Below, in pieces: positions 33,432 to 43,405 of a DNA stretch of 64,000 bases. The stretch comes from CAUUGB01 sp963544615. Its GTDB lineage: Bacteria; Patescibacteriota; Microgenomatia; UBA1400; PJMF01. Position numbers and translations under genes: made by a program. The DNA is taken from positions 1 through 64,000 of the forward strand of contig CAUUGB010000001.1 in the NCBI GenBank assembly GCA_963544615.1, written 5' to 3'. How positions within the stretch are numbered: the first letter of the stretch is position 1; each line of letters starts with the position of its first letter. Under the pieces are notes generated by a model. That model did no database searches. It was not told where the DNA came from and worked only from the letters and a program-made list of their open reading frames with translations.

Positions 33432-34880
33432 ATGGCAAGCATGTCTCAAGTACCAATTAAGTCACAGCTGTCAGCTTTTTGGCAGCGGTTAACCGCCAGT
33501 CCGCAAAAACAACGCCGACTATTGGGGGCGGGGTTGCTGCTGGTTTTTTTTGTTTTGGGTTTTTGGGCTTGGTGGTTATGGCGTCATCCCGCGAGTGTTT
33601 ACACCAAACCTCCCAAAAAAGTTGCTACCGAGCGTTTGGCGCAAGTTTTACCTGCTCCCAGTCCGGTGCCAGCCGATAATCAGGCGCTGCAAGCTGCCGC
33701 TTTAATTTTGGCGCATTTTAATCCTCAAGCTGGCAACCCAGGAGTGGTAGACCAGCGTGGTTTTTATGGTGATGAGCGCTATTGCCATAATCAGTTTAGT
33801 CGCCAAGGTCAACCGGTTTGTAAAGCGGTGTTACATGACATCATGGGTGATTACGAGAGTATGGCCAGTTTTCGCTCTACAGTGCAACTGCTTTGGGCAC
33901 GCTACCGTTATTATTTAGCCAGCAATAATCGCCAGCAGTTGACTCAGCTTCTTTTAGATGTGGATAATTTAGTGAGTAATGTGCTCGACTCACCCTCTTA
34001 TGTACTACAAAATCAAGACTTTAATTGTTTGTTGATGAGAGAGCTATATTTTTCTCCGGTTTTAGATGCTGAAACTAAAGAAAAAGCTCGCCGTCTTTGC
34101 CAAGAATCTCACCCCGAAATGCATCCGGAAAGTTTGTGGGAATATGACCAATATCATCATCCACTTTACTATATTGACGATTTTCTCCAAGTGGCTATGG
34201 TTGACTCCACTCGTCATATTCCAGATTCAGAGAGGGTTACTTACCGTGCTGCCAGTTTGCAGCAAGAGCTTAATCAGGATTTGCTACTAATTGCTAACGG
34301 GGGAGTGCTACCAGCCACCACTTATGCTCGGATTAGCAGTGAAGATAAATTAATGTTTTTACGCCTAGAAGCTAATGCGGCGCTTGATTATTTAGCCCAG
34401 AGCGAAATTAATCAAGCTGACGAGTTGCGCTATGAGCAAAGTATGGTGGAGTATTTGCTCACCAGCAAAGAAACACTCAATTGGTTGCTGACTACCCCCA
34501 ATGCTTGGTATAGTGATGGCGCTTGTTTGGTGGGAGTGAATATTCGCGCTTACTTAGAGCGCTTTGCTCCTAATTTGCTTAGTGAAACTCAATTAGCCGT
34601 GCTGCGGAGTAAATTGCCTTTTGTTGATGAAGCCAGCGAGCTGGATTGTGTTTTAGCTGGGAGCATTCTTTTCCCCCAAGATCCTAATGTTACCTATCAA
34701 TTGCACAAGCGTCTTAAATCACTCGCCGCCAGTTATCAGCCAGGTTTACCTTTAGGAGATTTTTTACATCAAAGTGCTGGTGATAAACAGCCCAGTTATT
34801 ATTACCCCACGGTACGTAATGCTTATTACGCCGGTTTATTAAGTGAATATGCCCAACAACAAAATTATGCCCAAAAATAA
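33432..34880 (+). CDS. Membrane-anchored helical extracellular protein
   Basis: An unrecognised 482-residue protein. A short basic cytoplasmic start is followed by one transmembrane helix (about 32-52), a Pro-rich linker, and a mostly helical outer domain (about 80-475) with scattered cysteines and many Tyr/Leu-rich helices, perhaps an alpha/alpha-barrel-like repeat fold. It has no catalytic motif I can name. The end overlaps the start of the giant Cys-rich gene by 14 bp, so the two are translated together and probably work together at the surface. Confidence 0.65.
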   Translation: MASMSQVPIKSQLSAFWQRLTASPQKQRRLLGAGLLLVFFVLGFWAWWLWRHPASVYTKPPKKVATERLAQVLPAPSPVPADNQALQAAALILAHFNPQAGNPGVVDQRGFYGDERYCHNQFSRQGQPVCKAVLHDIMGDYESMASFRSTVQLLWARYRYYLASNNRQQLTQLLLDVDNLVSNVLDSPSYVLQNQDFNCLLMRELYFSPVLDAETKEKARRLCQESHPEMHPESLWEYDQYHHPLYYIDDFLQVAMVDSTRHIPDSERVTYRAASLQQELNQDLLLIANGGVLPATTYARISSEDKLMFLRLEANAALDYLAQSEINQADELRYEQSMVEYLLTSKETLNWLLTTPNAWYSDGACLVGVNIRAYLERFAPNLLSETQLAVLRSKLPFVDEASELDCVLAGSILFPQDPNVTYQLHKRLKSLAASYQPGLPLGDFLHQSAGDKQPSYYYPTVRNAYYAGLLSEYAQQQNYAQK

Positions 34881-37800
34881 ATTCTTCTTCACAGTTTTAT
34901 TAACTCTTACTTTAATTTTGGGGGGAATGGTACTAACTGTTAAGGCTCAACCAACTCCTACCCCTACTGACAAAACTCCATTGCAAATTATCAGCAGTGA
35001 ACAATTTCTCCGACGATTAGAAGAAAATTTGCCAAAAGATACTAAACCGGTTTATGTTTTTTCTGGTGCATATCAGCGGTTGTTTTATCGACCCGCAAAT
35101 AAAAATTGGAGTGGTAACTTGCTGACTATTCCCACTGATGTCCCGGCTCCTTATAAAGGTGGTCAAGATGTGCGTTCAGGAGTAATTTTGCCTTTAATTC
35201 AAAATTTAATCGACAATATTGACCCTGCCACTGATATTGGTGCTAATACTAATGTGTCTTTGCCGGCCTCAGTCACTATCCCTATTATTAAAGGTTTAAA
35301 AAATGTGTGCGACCAGCAATGCGATGACAGTCGCTATAATAGCAATTTCCAGCTTTGTTTTCTACCTCGATGCACTGGTGGTGGTAAAGATGAGCCTCCT
35401 AAAAAATGTACTTGTGCCAGTAATTTAAGATGGAAAAAAGCTACCGATGTTTGTTACAATCAAACCATGCCCGGTGGCACTGATGGCTTGTGTGTTTTTA
35501 AAGATGAGGAATTAAAAGAGCGCTGTCGTGAATATGAATGTAGTGTTACCGAAGAATGCCCTACTGATGAAAATGGCAATAAAATTGTGGGTGATGATTG
35601 TGATCTCATGCCATATAATAAGAATTTTTCTAGTGAATCATTTAATGAAAATAATGCTTTTATGAATAAATATCGGTCATATAGCTGGATTAAAGATGCC
35701 TATGAGAATTGCTATACAGACAATTTTGTTCCTAGTAATTATCAGCCTACCTGGTGTGATGATAGTGTGTCTGTTTCAGATCCACCCGAGAATGGAGCTA
35801 CTGATCCACCTGAAAATAGTGATGATTACAAAAAAGATTTTGCTTGCAATAACGATGATCGGCGTATGATGTGTGTTCATGATAATAAGGCGATGCCAGC
35901 TTTAACTAAAGCGACAGTTGATTGTTTGGCTGCTTTGAAAACCATGTTTTATGATATTGGTTCGCTTGGTGATTTATATAAAGCAATTCTTGACATTATG
36001 AATGAAATGCTTGATGAATTAGAAAACTATATTTTACCGCCGGTGGTGATTGGTGGCGGGTATAAATGGAGCAAAACTCCAGAAGAAACTAACATAATTG
36101 ATGAGCCGGGCTTTTGTTTGAATAAGAATGTGAGTACTTGTTCTTGTGGACATATTTTACCTTTTAATGGTAGCACCATTACCAATTTGGGTTTGCGCCG
36201 TAAACTTTTGTCTTATGGAGTGGCGGATGCGAATAAATACTGTGTTAATACCGAAGGCGACCCGGCTTGTACCTATAGTTATAGTTGGGATACCGAAGAG
36301 GTGGAGGATAAACCGGTCAGCCGTAATACCAAAGTAGGGATGAGAAACATTTATGCCAGTCGGGCTTCTTATCCGGGTTGGGTAACTCATAAGGGTGGCT
36401 ATGTGCATGGAGCCACTTGTGCTAAAAGACCCAAGGGCTCTTCGATTGGTGGTAGTGAATCCGGGAGTAAAACTCGCACTTTTGAGGTAACTGATAAAGA
36501 ATTTTTCTTTTTACAAGCGCGCTATTTTGCCGATAAAATTGCCAGAGGAGAGAGCGACGAGCTCTCTTATGGTGGTTGTGATGATCGCTCTAATATTTTA
36601 TACAATCATGCCACCGCCGCTCATTGCCAGCGCAAGGGTAAGCGAGGTATTAAATGTCGTTCGGGGTCTCGGCGGCGCTTTAGTAGTTATGCTTGCGATA
36701 TTAATGGGGGAGTAATTAATCAGTGCAAAAATGGCAGAGTGGATGGCGGGCGTAACACTATTTGTCAGGTTTGTGGGCCTATTTATTGTGGTGAGCATGG
36801 TCTTTATTCCGATACCAATACAGTGCGCAAAAATTTTAAACTTGGTAATAGTCCTACCAGGCATTATAAATTTTATCGTTATTATCATCCTCAGGGTTCC
36901 ACCAAATATGGTGGTGGTGATGAGGGTGGTGGGGGTACCATAGATGGCTCGGAGATTTTTTACAGCTATAGCAGTCAAATTTGTTTGGGGGAGCGCTGTA
37001 ATAGTAGCTACAATGACGCTGTTTTTACTCCACGTGATTTACCAGCTAATTCTGGTCAGGTTTTTGATGACCGCACTTGTCCCGAAGGAGAGATTGTTGA
37101 CCCTTGCAAGCAGAGAGCCATTGCTAATAATTGGGGTGGGCACCGGCTGTGTTATGAGAGCTGTTGTGTGAGTAGTGATGGCAGCAAATGTGATCGTTTT
37201 CCCCATGATTGCCCTCCGGGTGAGTGTTGTGAAGATGACGATAATAGTTGTCGTCAGCCAGCTGATAATTATCATTATGGTGGCGACTTATGTTCTATTG
37301 GGGATGACACGAGTAAAACAGTTTCCGGAGTAGCAATTCCGGCTGCAGATGCCGAAAAATATGCTAACTACCAGTGTAATGTGGCAGGTACTTATGACAC
37401 TCATTATCCAAAAAGCGTGGCTGAAAGTTATACATTCCCACTAAAGGAAAAAAGTGCTTGCTATTTTTGTGGTTGCGCTCCCATAGAGGGTAATAGCGGC
37501 AAAAGCGGTTGGTGGCCCCGTAATGCCAAAATTAAACATGGTGACCAGTGTTTAACTCCTGAACAGAAATGTGCTGCTGAATTTAATCAAGTAAAAAATA
37601 ACAAGCTAGAAATTGGCTATGATGGTTTAGCCCAAGCTATGGATAGGTCTGATGTTGATAGTCCTGTAACTTTGTTAAAAGGCATTACTGGTATGACTAA
37701 TTTAAGATGTGTGCGGTGCCGCTGTGTTGCCGGAGATGGTATTTGTGATGGGTATTCTGGTGATCCTAACGGGGTTTGTAAGAATTATCCTCAGGGGACA

Positions 37801-40413
37801 CTCGATCCAGATTGTGATCCTTTACTTCCATCACCAGGCCCTGAGTCTTGTGGTCCAAGTAATTGCAAAACACCTGGTGCTTGCTCTTGTAAAGTAAAAC
37901 CTGGTTATAACTTAACTGAGTATCCTTATGGTGATGATTATGGTAATCATCCTCAGTGTCGTATTTGCATTTACAAATCCAAACCAACTGGTTGTGGTGA
38001 TGGTATTTGCAGTGGTTTGGAAACTTGTGAAAATTGTTCCCAAGATTGTGGTAAGTGTCCGCAGATGAGTGAGTGTCCCGATGGTTATAGTAAGCTGTGC
38101 ACTGGGGAGGGGTATCCTGTTACTGGTCTTGGAGATTGTAAACGCTGCTATGACCCTAATCACCTTGAGCAGCCTCAACATGGTTGTCAGGACGATGGTT
38201 ATTGTAATCCTCTCTGCGAAGAAAAAGATGCGGATTGTGAGCCCGAGACAGCTAAGTATTTAACTAATGACAATGGTTGTCCTTACGGTTATGGCAAAAC
38301 AAAAGAGTGTGGTTATGGTGAACGTCATCCTCTTTTAAGTGGCTGCTATGCTTGTGGTTGCGAGAGGCGTAAAAAGAACTTTATAGAAACCAAAATTGAT
38401 AATCCACAGCTTTGTGATAAAGATGACAATCATGAGGAGGATAACTGTGACATTCATATGAAAGAATTTAGTTGCAGTCCATATGACAATCAAAATAATT
38501 CTGGTTTACATTGGAAAGTGGTTACCTTAGCGCAGCAGCAGCAAATTTATCGCGATTCCCTCTGTTATGGCTATCAATTTTTTACCACTAAAGAAGATAG
38601 CAGTGTGGTTACAGTAGGTGTTGATGTCTCTTACTATGATTATCAACAACGTGACGCTTGGATGCTTGATAGTGACGGTAAAGGTTTTATTTATTCTGAC
38701 GCTAAAGGTGGTTATCGGCGCTGTCGCCCCGTGCGTATGCCTTATCGCGGTGGTAGCCTTAGCAGTGGCAAAGCTGGTCTGTGCGAATATCGCTGTATTC
38801 CCGCCATGCATCAAGCCATTGTTTTAAGCTGTAGCGAAATTGATGCTCGTTATCCTCATGAGTACCGGGGTAATCCCAGTGATGAGATGGTTTTTATTCC
38901 CGATGTTGCCCGCTCGGCTGGTAATAAAGAAGTTTACCTTGGTGGCACTAGTGAGGGCTTGAGTGTGGTGCCGCGTAGTAATGACGCACGCTGTGGTCGC
39001 TATTATCGCGTCTACCCCAAACATATCGATAAGTCTGAGACTAATGATATTAACGGTGATGGCAAGGTTGACTGGCAAGATGGTAACGCTGCCGCCTCTT
39101 ATTTATTTACTGATTGGTGGCAAGTGGGTGGTAATGCTTACGGTAACGCTGGTGTGAGCAATTACGGCGAAAAAACGGCTTTTGTGGCAGAGCCGGCAGA
39201 AGTAAAAAATCTCAATCCCGCTACTGCCAAACTAGTAGGGAAAATGAAATCTTATCAGTATGCACTAAATGATGGGAGCTGTATTACCAGTGGTGGGGAA
39301 ATTAAGACCGGTGATTGGCAGCCGCCAACTGCTTATAAGCCTTCATCAGGCGCTGGTTTGCAGGTAACAGGTAGTGGCAATCCCACCACCCTCATTAATA
39401 AACGCACTTATCGTCCATCTAATCAAACTGGCTTGGCGGCTAAAGGTGGTTACCAGTTTAGCTATCAAAAGCAGCGTGCTTTAGACTTTGAGTATTACCG
39501 TACTCTACTTGATTATGAAAAAATACCTAAGAATGGTAGTAGTAGAGTTCAAGTGAAATTAGCCGATGGTAATATAGAGGAAACTTTTGTCTACCGTTTT
39601 TTTGGCAGAAATGTTAAATTCAATGATGATATTAAGCCCATTGTAGATAGTATTGGTGTAGATAAAAAAGTAGTTATCTTTGTAGAAAGTCAGGGTGCTG
39701 AAACAAGTAATGTCGGCGGTAACTTTATTCTCGATGCTAATATGGCAAGTTATGATCCCAATGGTTATTTAGCAGTGATTGCTCAAAAAGACTTTATTAT
39801 TGAGCCTCAAGTTGGTTATCATTTAAATACCCAAAATGGCCAAGGTTGTGGTATTAATACTGTCACATTATGCACTCCCTCATTTAATGGGGTAGTTATT
39901 GCGCGAGGTTTAGTGATGAAGCGCGAGGGTGACGGCAGCGATCCCAGCAGTAACCCTACGTTGGTGGATGGTCTTTTTAATCCCCAGCTTACTTGTGATA
40001 AACGCTTAGTGCTTAAAGGCGCTTATGCTTTTTGGGGCAAGCAACCGGTGGTCTTTACCCGGACTCTTTTGGGCTGTGGTTTGAAAAAAGGTCCTTTCTC
40101 CAATGACAAGGCGAGCTTAAATGTTCACAATGCTCGAGGTAATGCTCATGGAGATGACTTTGAGGGCAGGCGACCAGATGTAAAGCTTAATAACAAGAAT
40201 GCCTATGATGATTATTGTCGCACTGGCACAGTTAGGCGCAATGGTAATGGCTACTATAACTATCACTTGAATTGGCCAGATAGTCAGGGTGGGATGTACA
40301 ATAACTACAATCGCTTGATTTCTGCTACTCAGTTGGTGGTTAATCAACAGTTAATTAATTTAACTCCTGCTTGGATGAGACAAAACCTCACCACTCGTTT
40401 GGAGGTGCGCTAA
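34867..40413 (+). CDS. Giant secreted cysteine-rich protein
   Basis: The product is about 1,848 residues, with a signal peptide (ending TVKAQP near residue 28) and about 96 cysteines by my count. Cys-rich modules occupy roughly residues 140-1330, including GDGICSGLETCENCSQDCG near 1045, a motif seen in other secreted bacterial Cys-rich repeats. A dockerin/EF-hand-like calcium loop (DINGDGKVDWQDG) lies near 1394. The last 450 residues have fewer cysteines and look beta-rich. The start at the ATG at 34867 gives a good signal peptide and overlaps the preceding gene. It has no sorting signal or C-terminal helix. Probably a disulfide-bonded adhesin or pilus-associated protein, given the prepilin cluster 4 kb downstream; a PilY1-like role is a guess. 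Confidence 0.7.
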   Translation: MPKNKFFFTVLLTLTLILGGMVLTVKAQPTPTPTDKTPLQIISSEQFLRRLEENLPKDTKPVYVFSGAYQRLFYRPANKNWSGNLLTIPTDVPAPYKGGQDVRSGVILPLIQNLIDNIDPATDIGANTNVSLPASVTIPIIKGLKNVCDQQCDDSRYNSNFQLCFLPRCTGGGKDEPPKKCTCASNLRWKKATDVCYNQTMPGGTDGLCVFKDEELKERCREYECSVTEECPTDENGNKIVGDDCDLMPYNKNFSSESFNENNAFMNKYRSYSWIKDAYENCYTDNFVPSNYQPTWCDDSVSVSDPPENGATDPPENSDDYKKDFACNNDDRRMMCVHDNKAMPALTKATVDCLAALKTMFYDIGSLGDLYKAILDIMNEMLDELENYILPPVVIGGGYKWSKTPEETNIIDEPGFCLNKNVSTCSCGHILPFNGSTITNLGLRRKLLSYGVADANKYCVNTEGDPACTYSYSWDTEEVEDKPVSRNTKVGMRNIYASRASYPGWVTHKGGYVHGATCAKRPKGSSIGGSESGSKTRTFEVTDKEFFFLQARYFADKIARGESDELSYGGCDDRSNILYNHATAAHCQRKGKRGIKCRSGSRRRFSSYACDINGGVINQCKNGRVDGGRNTICQVCGPIYCGEHGLYSDTNTVRKNFKLGNSPTRHYKFYRYYHPQGSTKYGGGDEGGGGTIDGSEIFYSYSSQICLGERCNSSYNDAVFTPRDLPANSGQVFDDRTCPEGEIVDPCKQRAIANNWGGHRLCYESCCVSSDGSKCDRFPHDCPPGECCEDDDNSCRQPADNYHYGGDLCSIGDDTSKTVSGVAIPAADAEKYANYQCNVAGTYDTHYPKSVAESYTFPLKEKSACYFCGCAPIEGNSGKSGWWPRNAKIKHGDQCLTPEQKCAAEFNQVKNNKLEIGYDGLAQAMDRSDVDSPVTLLKGITGMTNLRCVRCRCVAGDGICDGYSGDPNGVCKNYPQGTLDPDCDPLLPSPGPESCGPSNCKTPGACSCKVKPGYNLTEYPYGDDYGNHPQCRICIYKSKPTGCGDGICSGLETCENCSQDCGKCPQMSECPDGYSKLCTGEGYPVTGLGDCKRCYDPNHLEQPQHGCQDDGYCNPLCEEKDADCEPETAKYLTNDNGCPYGYGKTKECGYGERHPLLSGCYACGCERRKKNFIETKIDNPQLCDKDDNHEEDNCDIHMKEFSCSPYDNQNNSGLHWKVVTLAQQQQIYRDSLCYGYQFFTTKEDSSVVTVGVDVSYYDYQQRDAWMLDSDGKGFIYSDAKGGYRRCRPVRMPYRGGSLSSGKAGLCEYRCIPAMHQAIVLSCSEIDARYPHEYRGNPSDEMVFIPDVARSAGNKEVYLGGTSEGLSVVPRSNDARCGRYYRVYPKHIDKSETNDINGDGKVDWQDGNAAASYLFTDWWQVGGNAYGNAGVSNYGEKTAFVAEPAEVKNLNPATAKLVGKMKSYQYALNDGSCITSGGEIKTGDWQPPTAYKPSSGAGLQVTGSGNPTTLINKRTYRPSNQTGLAAKGGYQFSYQKQRALDFEYYRTLLDYEKIPKNGSSRVQVKLADGNIEETFVYRFFGRNVKFNDDIKPIVDSIGVDKKVVIFVESQGAETSNVGGNFILDANMASYDPNGYLAVIAQKDFIIEPQVGYHLNTQNGQGCGINTVTLCTPSFNGVVIARGLVMKREGDGSDPSSNPTLVDGLFNPQLTCDKRLVLKGAYAFWGKQPVVFTRTLLGCGLKKGPFSNDKASLNVHNARGNAHGDDFEGRRPDVKLNNKNAYDDYCRTGTVRRNGNGYYNYHLNWPDSQGGMYNNYNRLISATQLVVNQQLINLTPAWMRQNLTTRLEVR

Positions 40414-40440
40414 ATTAAATTACCACTCATCTTGAGGCTT

Positions 40441-42141
40441 ATGTCTATTAATGGTCGCTATCAGCAATTTTATTCGCCAAAGATGAAGCGCCTGGTCTTT
40501 CCTCAAGGCAATCTTTATGATTTATTGCAGCAAGCTAATCAGGGGAAAGAGAATGAGTATGCACTTGATTATTTTGGTCAGCGCCTAACATATGGTTGGC
40601 TTTTTAGTGAAATTGAGCGCTGCACTAGTGCACTTTTAGCACTGGGAATTAAGCAAGGTGAGGTAGTGACTGTTTGCTCACTTTTAACGCCGGAAACCCT
40701 GGCAGTTTTTTATGCGCTCAATCGCTTAGGTGCAATTAGCGATTGGCTCGATCCGCGCTCTAGCGAGCCAAAAATTATTAAAACCCTCAAACAAACTAAA
40801 AGTAAATTATTAATTATCCTCTCACCATTGGCAAAAGTTTTTGCTAAGGCTTTGTCTAAAAGCAGTTGTCGAGTGGTAATTTTATTAAATCCTCTCACTC
40901 AAGCTGGTCTGCCAAGCAAAGTTTTGGGTACCCTTAAAGGTTTATTTACTCCAGCACCAGCTTTTCCCTCCAAAATTCGCTTACTCACTTATAAGCAATT
41001 GCTTTTATTAGCCCATAAGCAGCCTGCCCCCAATATTCGTCCACGCCTTCATCAGGGGGCGGCTATTGTACATACTGGTGGCACCACTGGGCAGCCTAAA
41101 GCAGTTTTGCTCACTAATGAGAGTATTAATGCCGAGGTTACCCAAGTGGCTAATTTTCATTTGCGGTTTAAGCGCCAAGAGCGCTGGCTCTCTTATTTAC
41201 CGCCTTTTGTGGTGGTTGGTTTAGTAAATGTGATTCACTTACCCTTAATCTTAGGGATGGAGCTTTGTTTAGTGCCCAACTTTCTTACCATGACTTTAGC
41301 TCAACAGCTTAAAACTTATCGGCCACATCATATTCCCTGCATTTCGCTGCATTGGCGCGAAATTATCAGCGGTAAAAAGTTGCAAAATTTTTCTCTTGAT
41401 TTTGTTAAAAGTATTATTGTAGGAGGGGACGTTTTTTACCGGGGTATGGAAGAGCGCCTGATTGATTTTTTGCGCGCCCATAATTGCCATATTGCCCCCA
41501 CCAAATGTTATGGCTCGAGTGAAAGCTCTTCAGTGGCAGTCGCCGGCTGTAATCATCAACCTTATAATAAATTAGGTAGTGTAGGTATTCCTTTACCAGG
41601 TAATCAGGTTGCCATTTATGAGGTAGAGAAAAAGCAACTGACTGGTCGAGCTGGAGTGATTGGGGAAATTTGTTTAGCCGGACCGGTTTTAATGAAAGGC
41701 TATTATGCCGATGAAACCGCTAGTAAAAAAAGTCTGCGCACTCATGCGGGTAAGCTGTGGTTGCATACCGGAGACTTAGGTTATTTAGATGATGATGGAG
41801 TATTATTTTTAGCGGGACGCAGTAAGCGGATGATTATTAGACGGGGCTTTAAAATTTATTCTTTAATGATTGAACAATTACTTAATCAGCAAGAGGAGGT
41901 TAAAATTGCTGTGGTGGTCGGTAAACCAGATAAAGCTGATGATGAAGTGCCTTGTGCCCATTTAGTACTGCAAGAAGATTACAGTCACCGCCCGGCTGAG
42001 GTGGAAAAGAAGCTACGCTTGCTTTGCCAACAGCATTTAAGTGATTATCAAGTGCCGGTGCAATGGTATTTTCACCAGTCTTTACCACTAACTGCCAATG
42101 GTAAAATAGATTATCGTTTTTTAGAAAACTATCATGAATAA
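40441..42141 (+). CDS. AMP-forming acyl/aryl ligase (adenylate-forming enzyme)
   Basis: The ANL superfamily enzyme (566 residues) has the P-loop HTGGTTGQPKAV (about residue 211), YGSSESSS (A5), LHTGDLGYLDDDG (A7), SKRMIIRRGFKIY (A8) and NGKIDY with the catalytic Lys (A10) near the C-terminus. It activates a carboxylic acid, usually a fatty acid, with ATP. The true start is the ATG at 40441 behind TTGAGG. It overlaps the next gene by 8 bp. No carrier protein or CoA-dependent partner is adjacent, so the acceptor is unknown. Confidence 0.85.
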   Translation: MSINGRYQQFYSPKMKRLVFPQGNLYDLLQQANQGKENEYALDYFGQRLTYGWLFSEIERCTSALLALGIKQGEVVTVCSLLTPETLAVFYALNRLGAISDWLDPRSSEPKIIKTLKQTKSKLLIILSPLAKVFAKALSKSSCRVVILLNPLTQAGLPSKVLGTLKGLFTPAPAFPSKIRLLTYKQLLLLAHKQPAPNIRPRLHQGAAIVHTGGTTGQPKAVLLTNESINAEVTQVANFHLRFKRQERWLSYLPPFVVVGLVNVIHLPLILGMELCLVPNFLTMTLAQQLKTYRPHHIPCISLHWREIISGKKLQNFSLDFVKSIIVGGDVFYRGMEERLIDFLRAHNCHIAPTKCYGSSESSSVAVAGCNHQPYNKLGSVGIPLPGNQVAIYEVEKKQLTGRAGVIGEICLAGPVLMKGYYADETASKKSLRTHAGKLWLHTGDLGYLDDDGVLFLAGRSKRMIIRRGFKIYSLMIEQLLNQQEEVKIAVVVGKPDKADDEVPCAHLVLQEDYSHRPAEVEKKLRLLCQQHLSDYQVPVQWYFHQSLPLTANGKIDYRFLENYHE

Positions 42142-43369
42142 ACAGTCTCCTACCCCCACTACCACTCAGTCTGCAGGTTTATTGGCAATCATGCAAGCTT
42201 ACAGTTGGAGTGTTTACTTTTTTTGCCTGCTACTTTTAGCGGTGGTTTTTAGTAAAACTTTTTTGGGGGAATATCCTTTTGATGTTAGTGAAGTTTTAAT
42301 TGCCATGCACGAATTTAGCGGGGGGTTGCTCAGCAATGGGATAGTTGCTGGGTTTTTGTTTTTAGTTTCTTTAGTACCGATAGCGATTATGGCTGCCTTA
42401 ATTCACTCTCAAGGCAAAAAAATTACCGCTGTCAAGCTTACTTCTGCCAACTGGCGAGTACGGCTTTTTTTAGCGCTCTTGTTAGGGGGTACTTTTTTAC
42501 TTCATTTACTGCCCACTTTTTCTTGCGCTAATCCTATGTGTGATTATTTACCGGTGGTGGCCAGTTTTCCTGGTTTGCCTTTGGGGGTGGCTTTAGCCAC
42601 CACTGTCGATGGTTGGGCTAGCGCTCAGGGTGGGGTGTGGGCACAGCTAGATTATCGCTTTTTAACTATTCTCCCGAATGCTTTGTTTTTGTTGGTTCTC
42701 TCTTTTTATTTTCTCACTCCTAAAGCCCAGTTGCCGCGCTTAATTCGCTCACGTTTGCTGCTTTGTTTGGGTTTGCTGATACTAGTTTTAGGTTTGCTGG
42801 TTTTTTATCTTTATTACTTGTCGCAAATAGTTTTTACTTTAAGTGATAATGATTTAGCCGATTTATTAAATCAGCACGCTCCAGCGCAAGTGGTAGAAGA
42901 TTTTCATTTTCAAATTGGTGATGTCCTCATTCATCGTCCCAAAGAAATTGGTCAAGATTTAGTGACTAAATTAAGTGGTACCAATTTATCGCATACCGAT
43001 ACTTATTGCGGTGAGAATGAGTTAATCAATGGCAATGGTGATAATTTTTTTCAAACTGGAGGAATTAATATTGATAAGCTTGAGTGGCAACAGCGTTATG
43101 TGCGTGGTTCATTGCCACTGACGGTAGTTTTACGCCATCCCGATCCGCAGGTAGGAGCACAGTTGTGTGCCAAGCTGCGTCGTGCGGTTAGTGATCCCAA
43201 AATTACTTTTGGGGTAGATTTGCTTAATAAGCGGCAAACTTTTAACTGTTCTAATATGGTGTATTATTATTTATATCCCCAAGCGCCCAATTTTAATTTA
43301 GTCACTCCCGATTTACTGTTTGTCACCATGCTCCAGCATGACTGGCGCTTAGTTAATTGGACTAACTAA
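42134..43369 (+). CDS. Membrane protein with permuted papain-like (YiiX/LRAT-type) domain
   Basis: The 411-residue protein has six or so transmembrane helices (about 20-230), then a C-terminal domain with the order of permuted papain-like enzymes: GDVLIHRP, His287 in GTNLSHTDTY, and Cys372 in FNCSNMVYYYLY. Such NlpC/P60-related domains (YiiX, LRAT) act as amidases, peptidases or acyltransferases, often on lipids. Its start overlaps the adenylate-forming ligase, so the two likely act in one pathway, perhaps moving an activated acyl group to a surface target, which is inference. The catalytic pair appears intact. Confidence 0.65.
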   Translation: MNKQSPTPTTTQSAGLLAIMQAYSWSVYFFCLLLLAVVFSKTFLGEYPFDVSEVLIAMHEFSGGLLSNGIVAGFLFLVSLVPIAIMAALIHSQGKKITAVKLTSANWRVRLFLALLLGGTFLLHLLPTFSCANPMCDYLPVVASFPGLPLGVALATTVDGWASAQGGVWAQLDYRFLTILPNALFLLVLSFYFLTPKAQLPRLIRSRLLLCLGLLILVLGLLVFYLYYLSQIVFTLSDNDLADLLNQHAPAQVVEDFHFQIGDVLIHRPKEIGQDLVTKLSGTNLSHTDTYCGENELINGNGDNFFQTGGINIDKLEWQQRYVRGSLPLTVVLRHPDPQVGAQLCAKLRRAVSDPKITFGVDLLNKRQTFNCSNMVYYYLYPQAPNFNLVTPDLLFVTMLQHDWRLVNWTN

Positions 43370-43405
43370 AATGATGATTATCAAATAGATATTAAGGAAA
43401 AATCA

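Noticed and set aside
36146..39157. Many 60-126-codon frames on both strands inside the giant Cys-rich gene
   Set aside because: They are shadows produced by its Gly/Asp/Cys codon pattern. None has a ribosome site or promoter.
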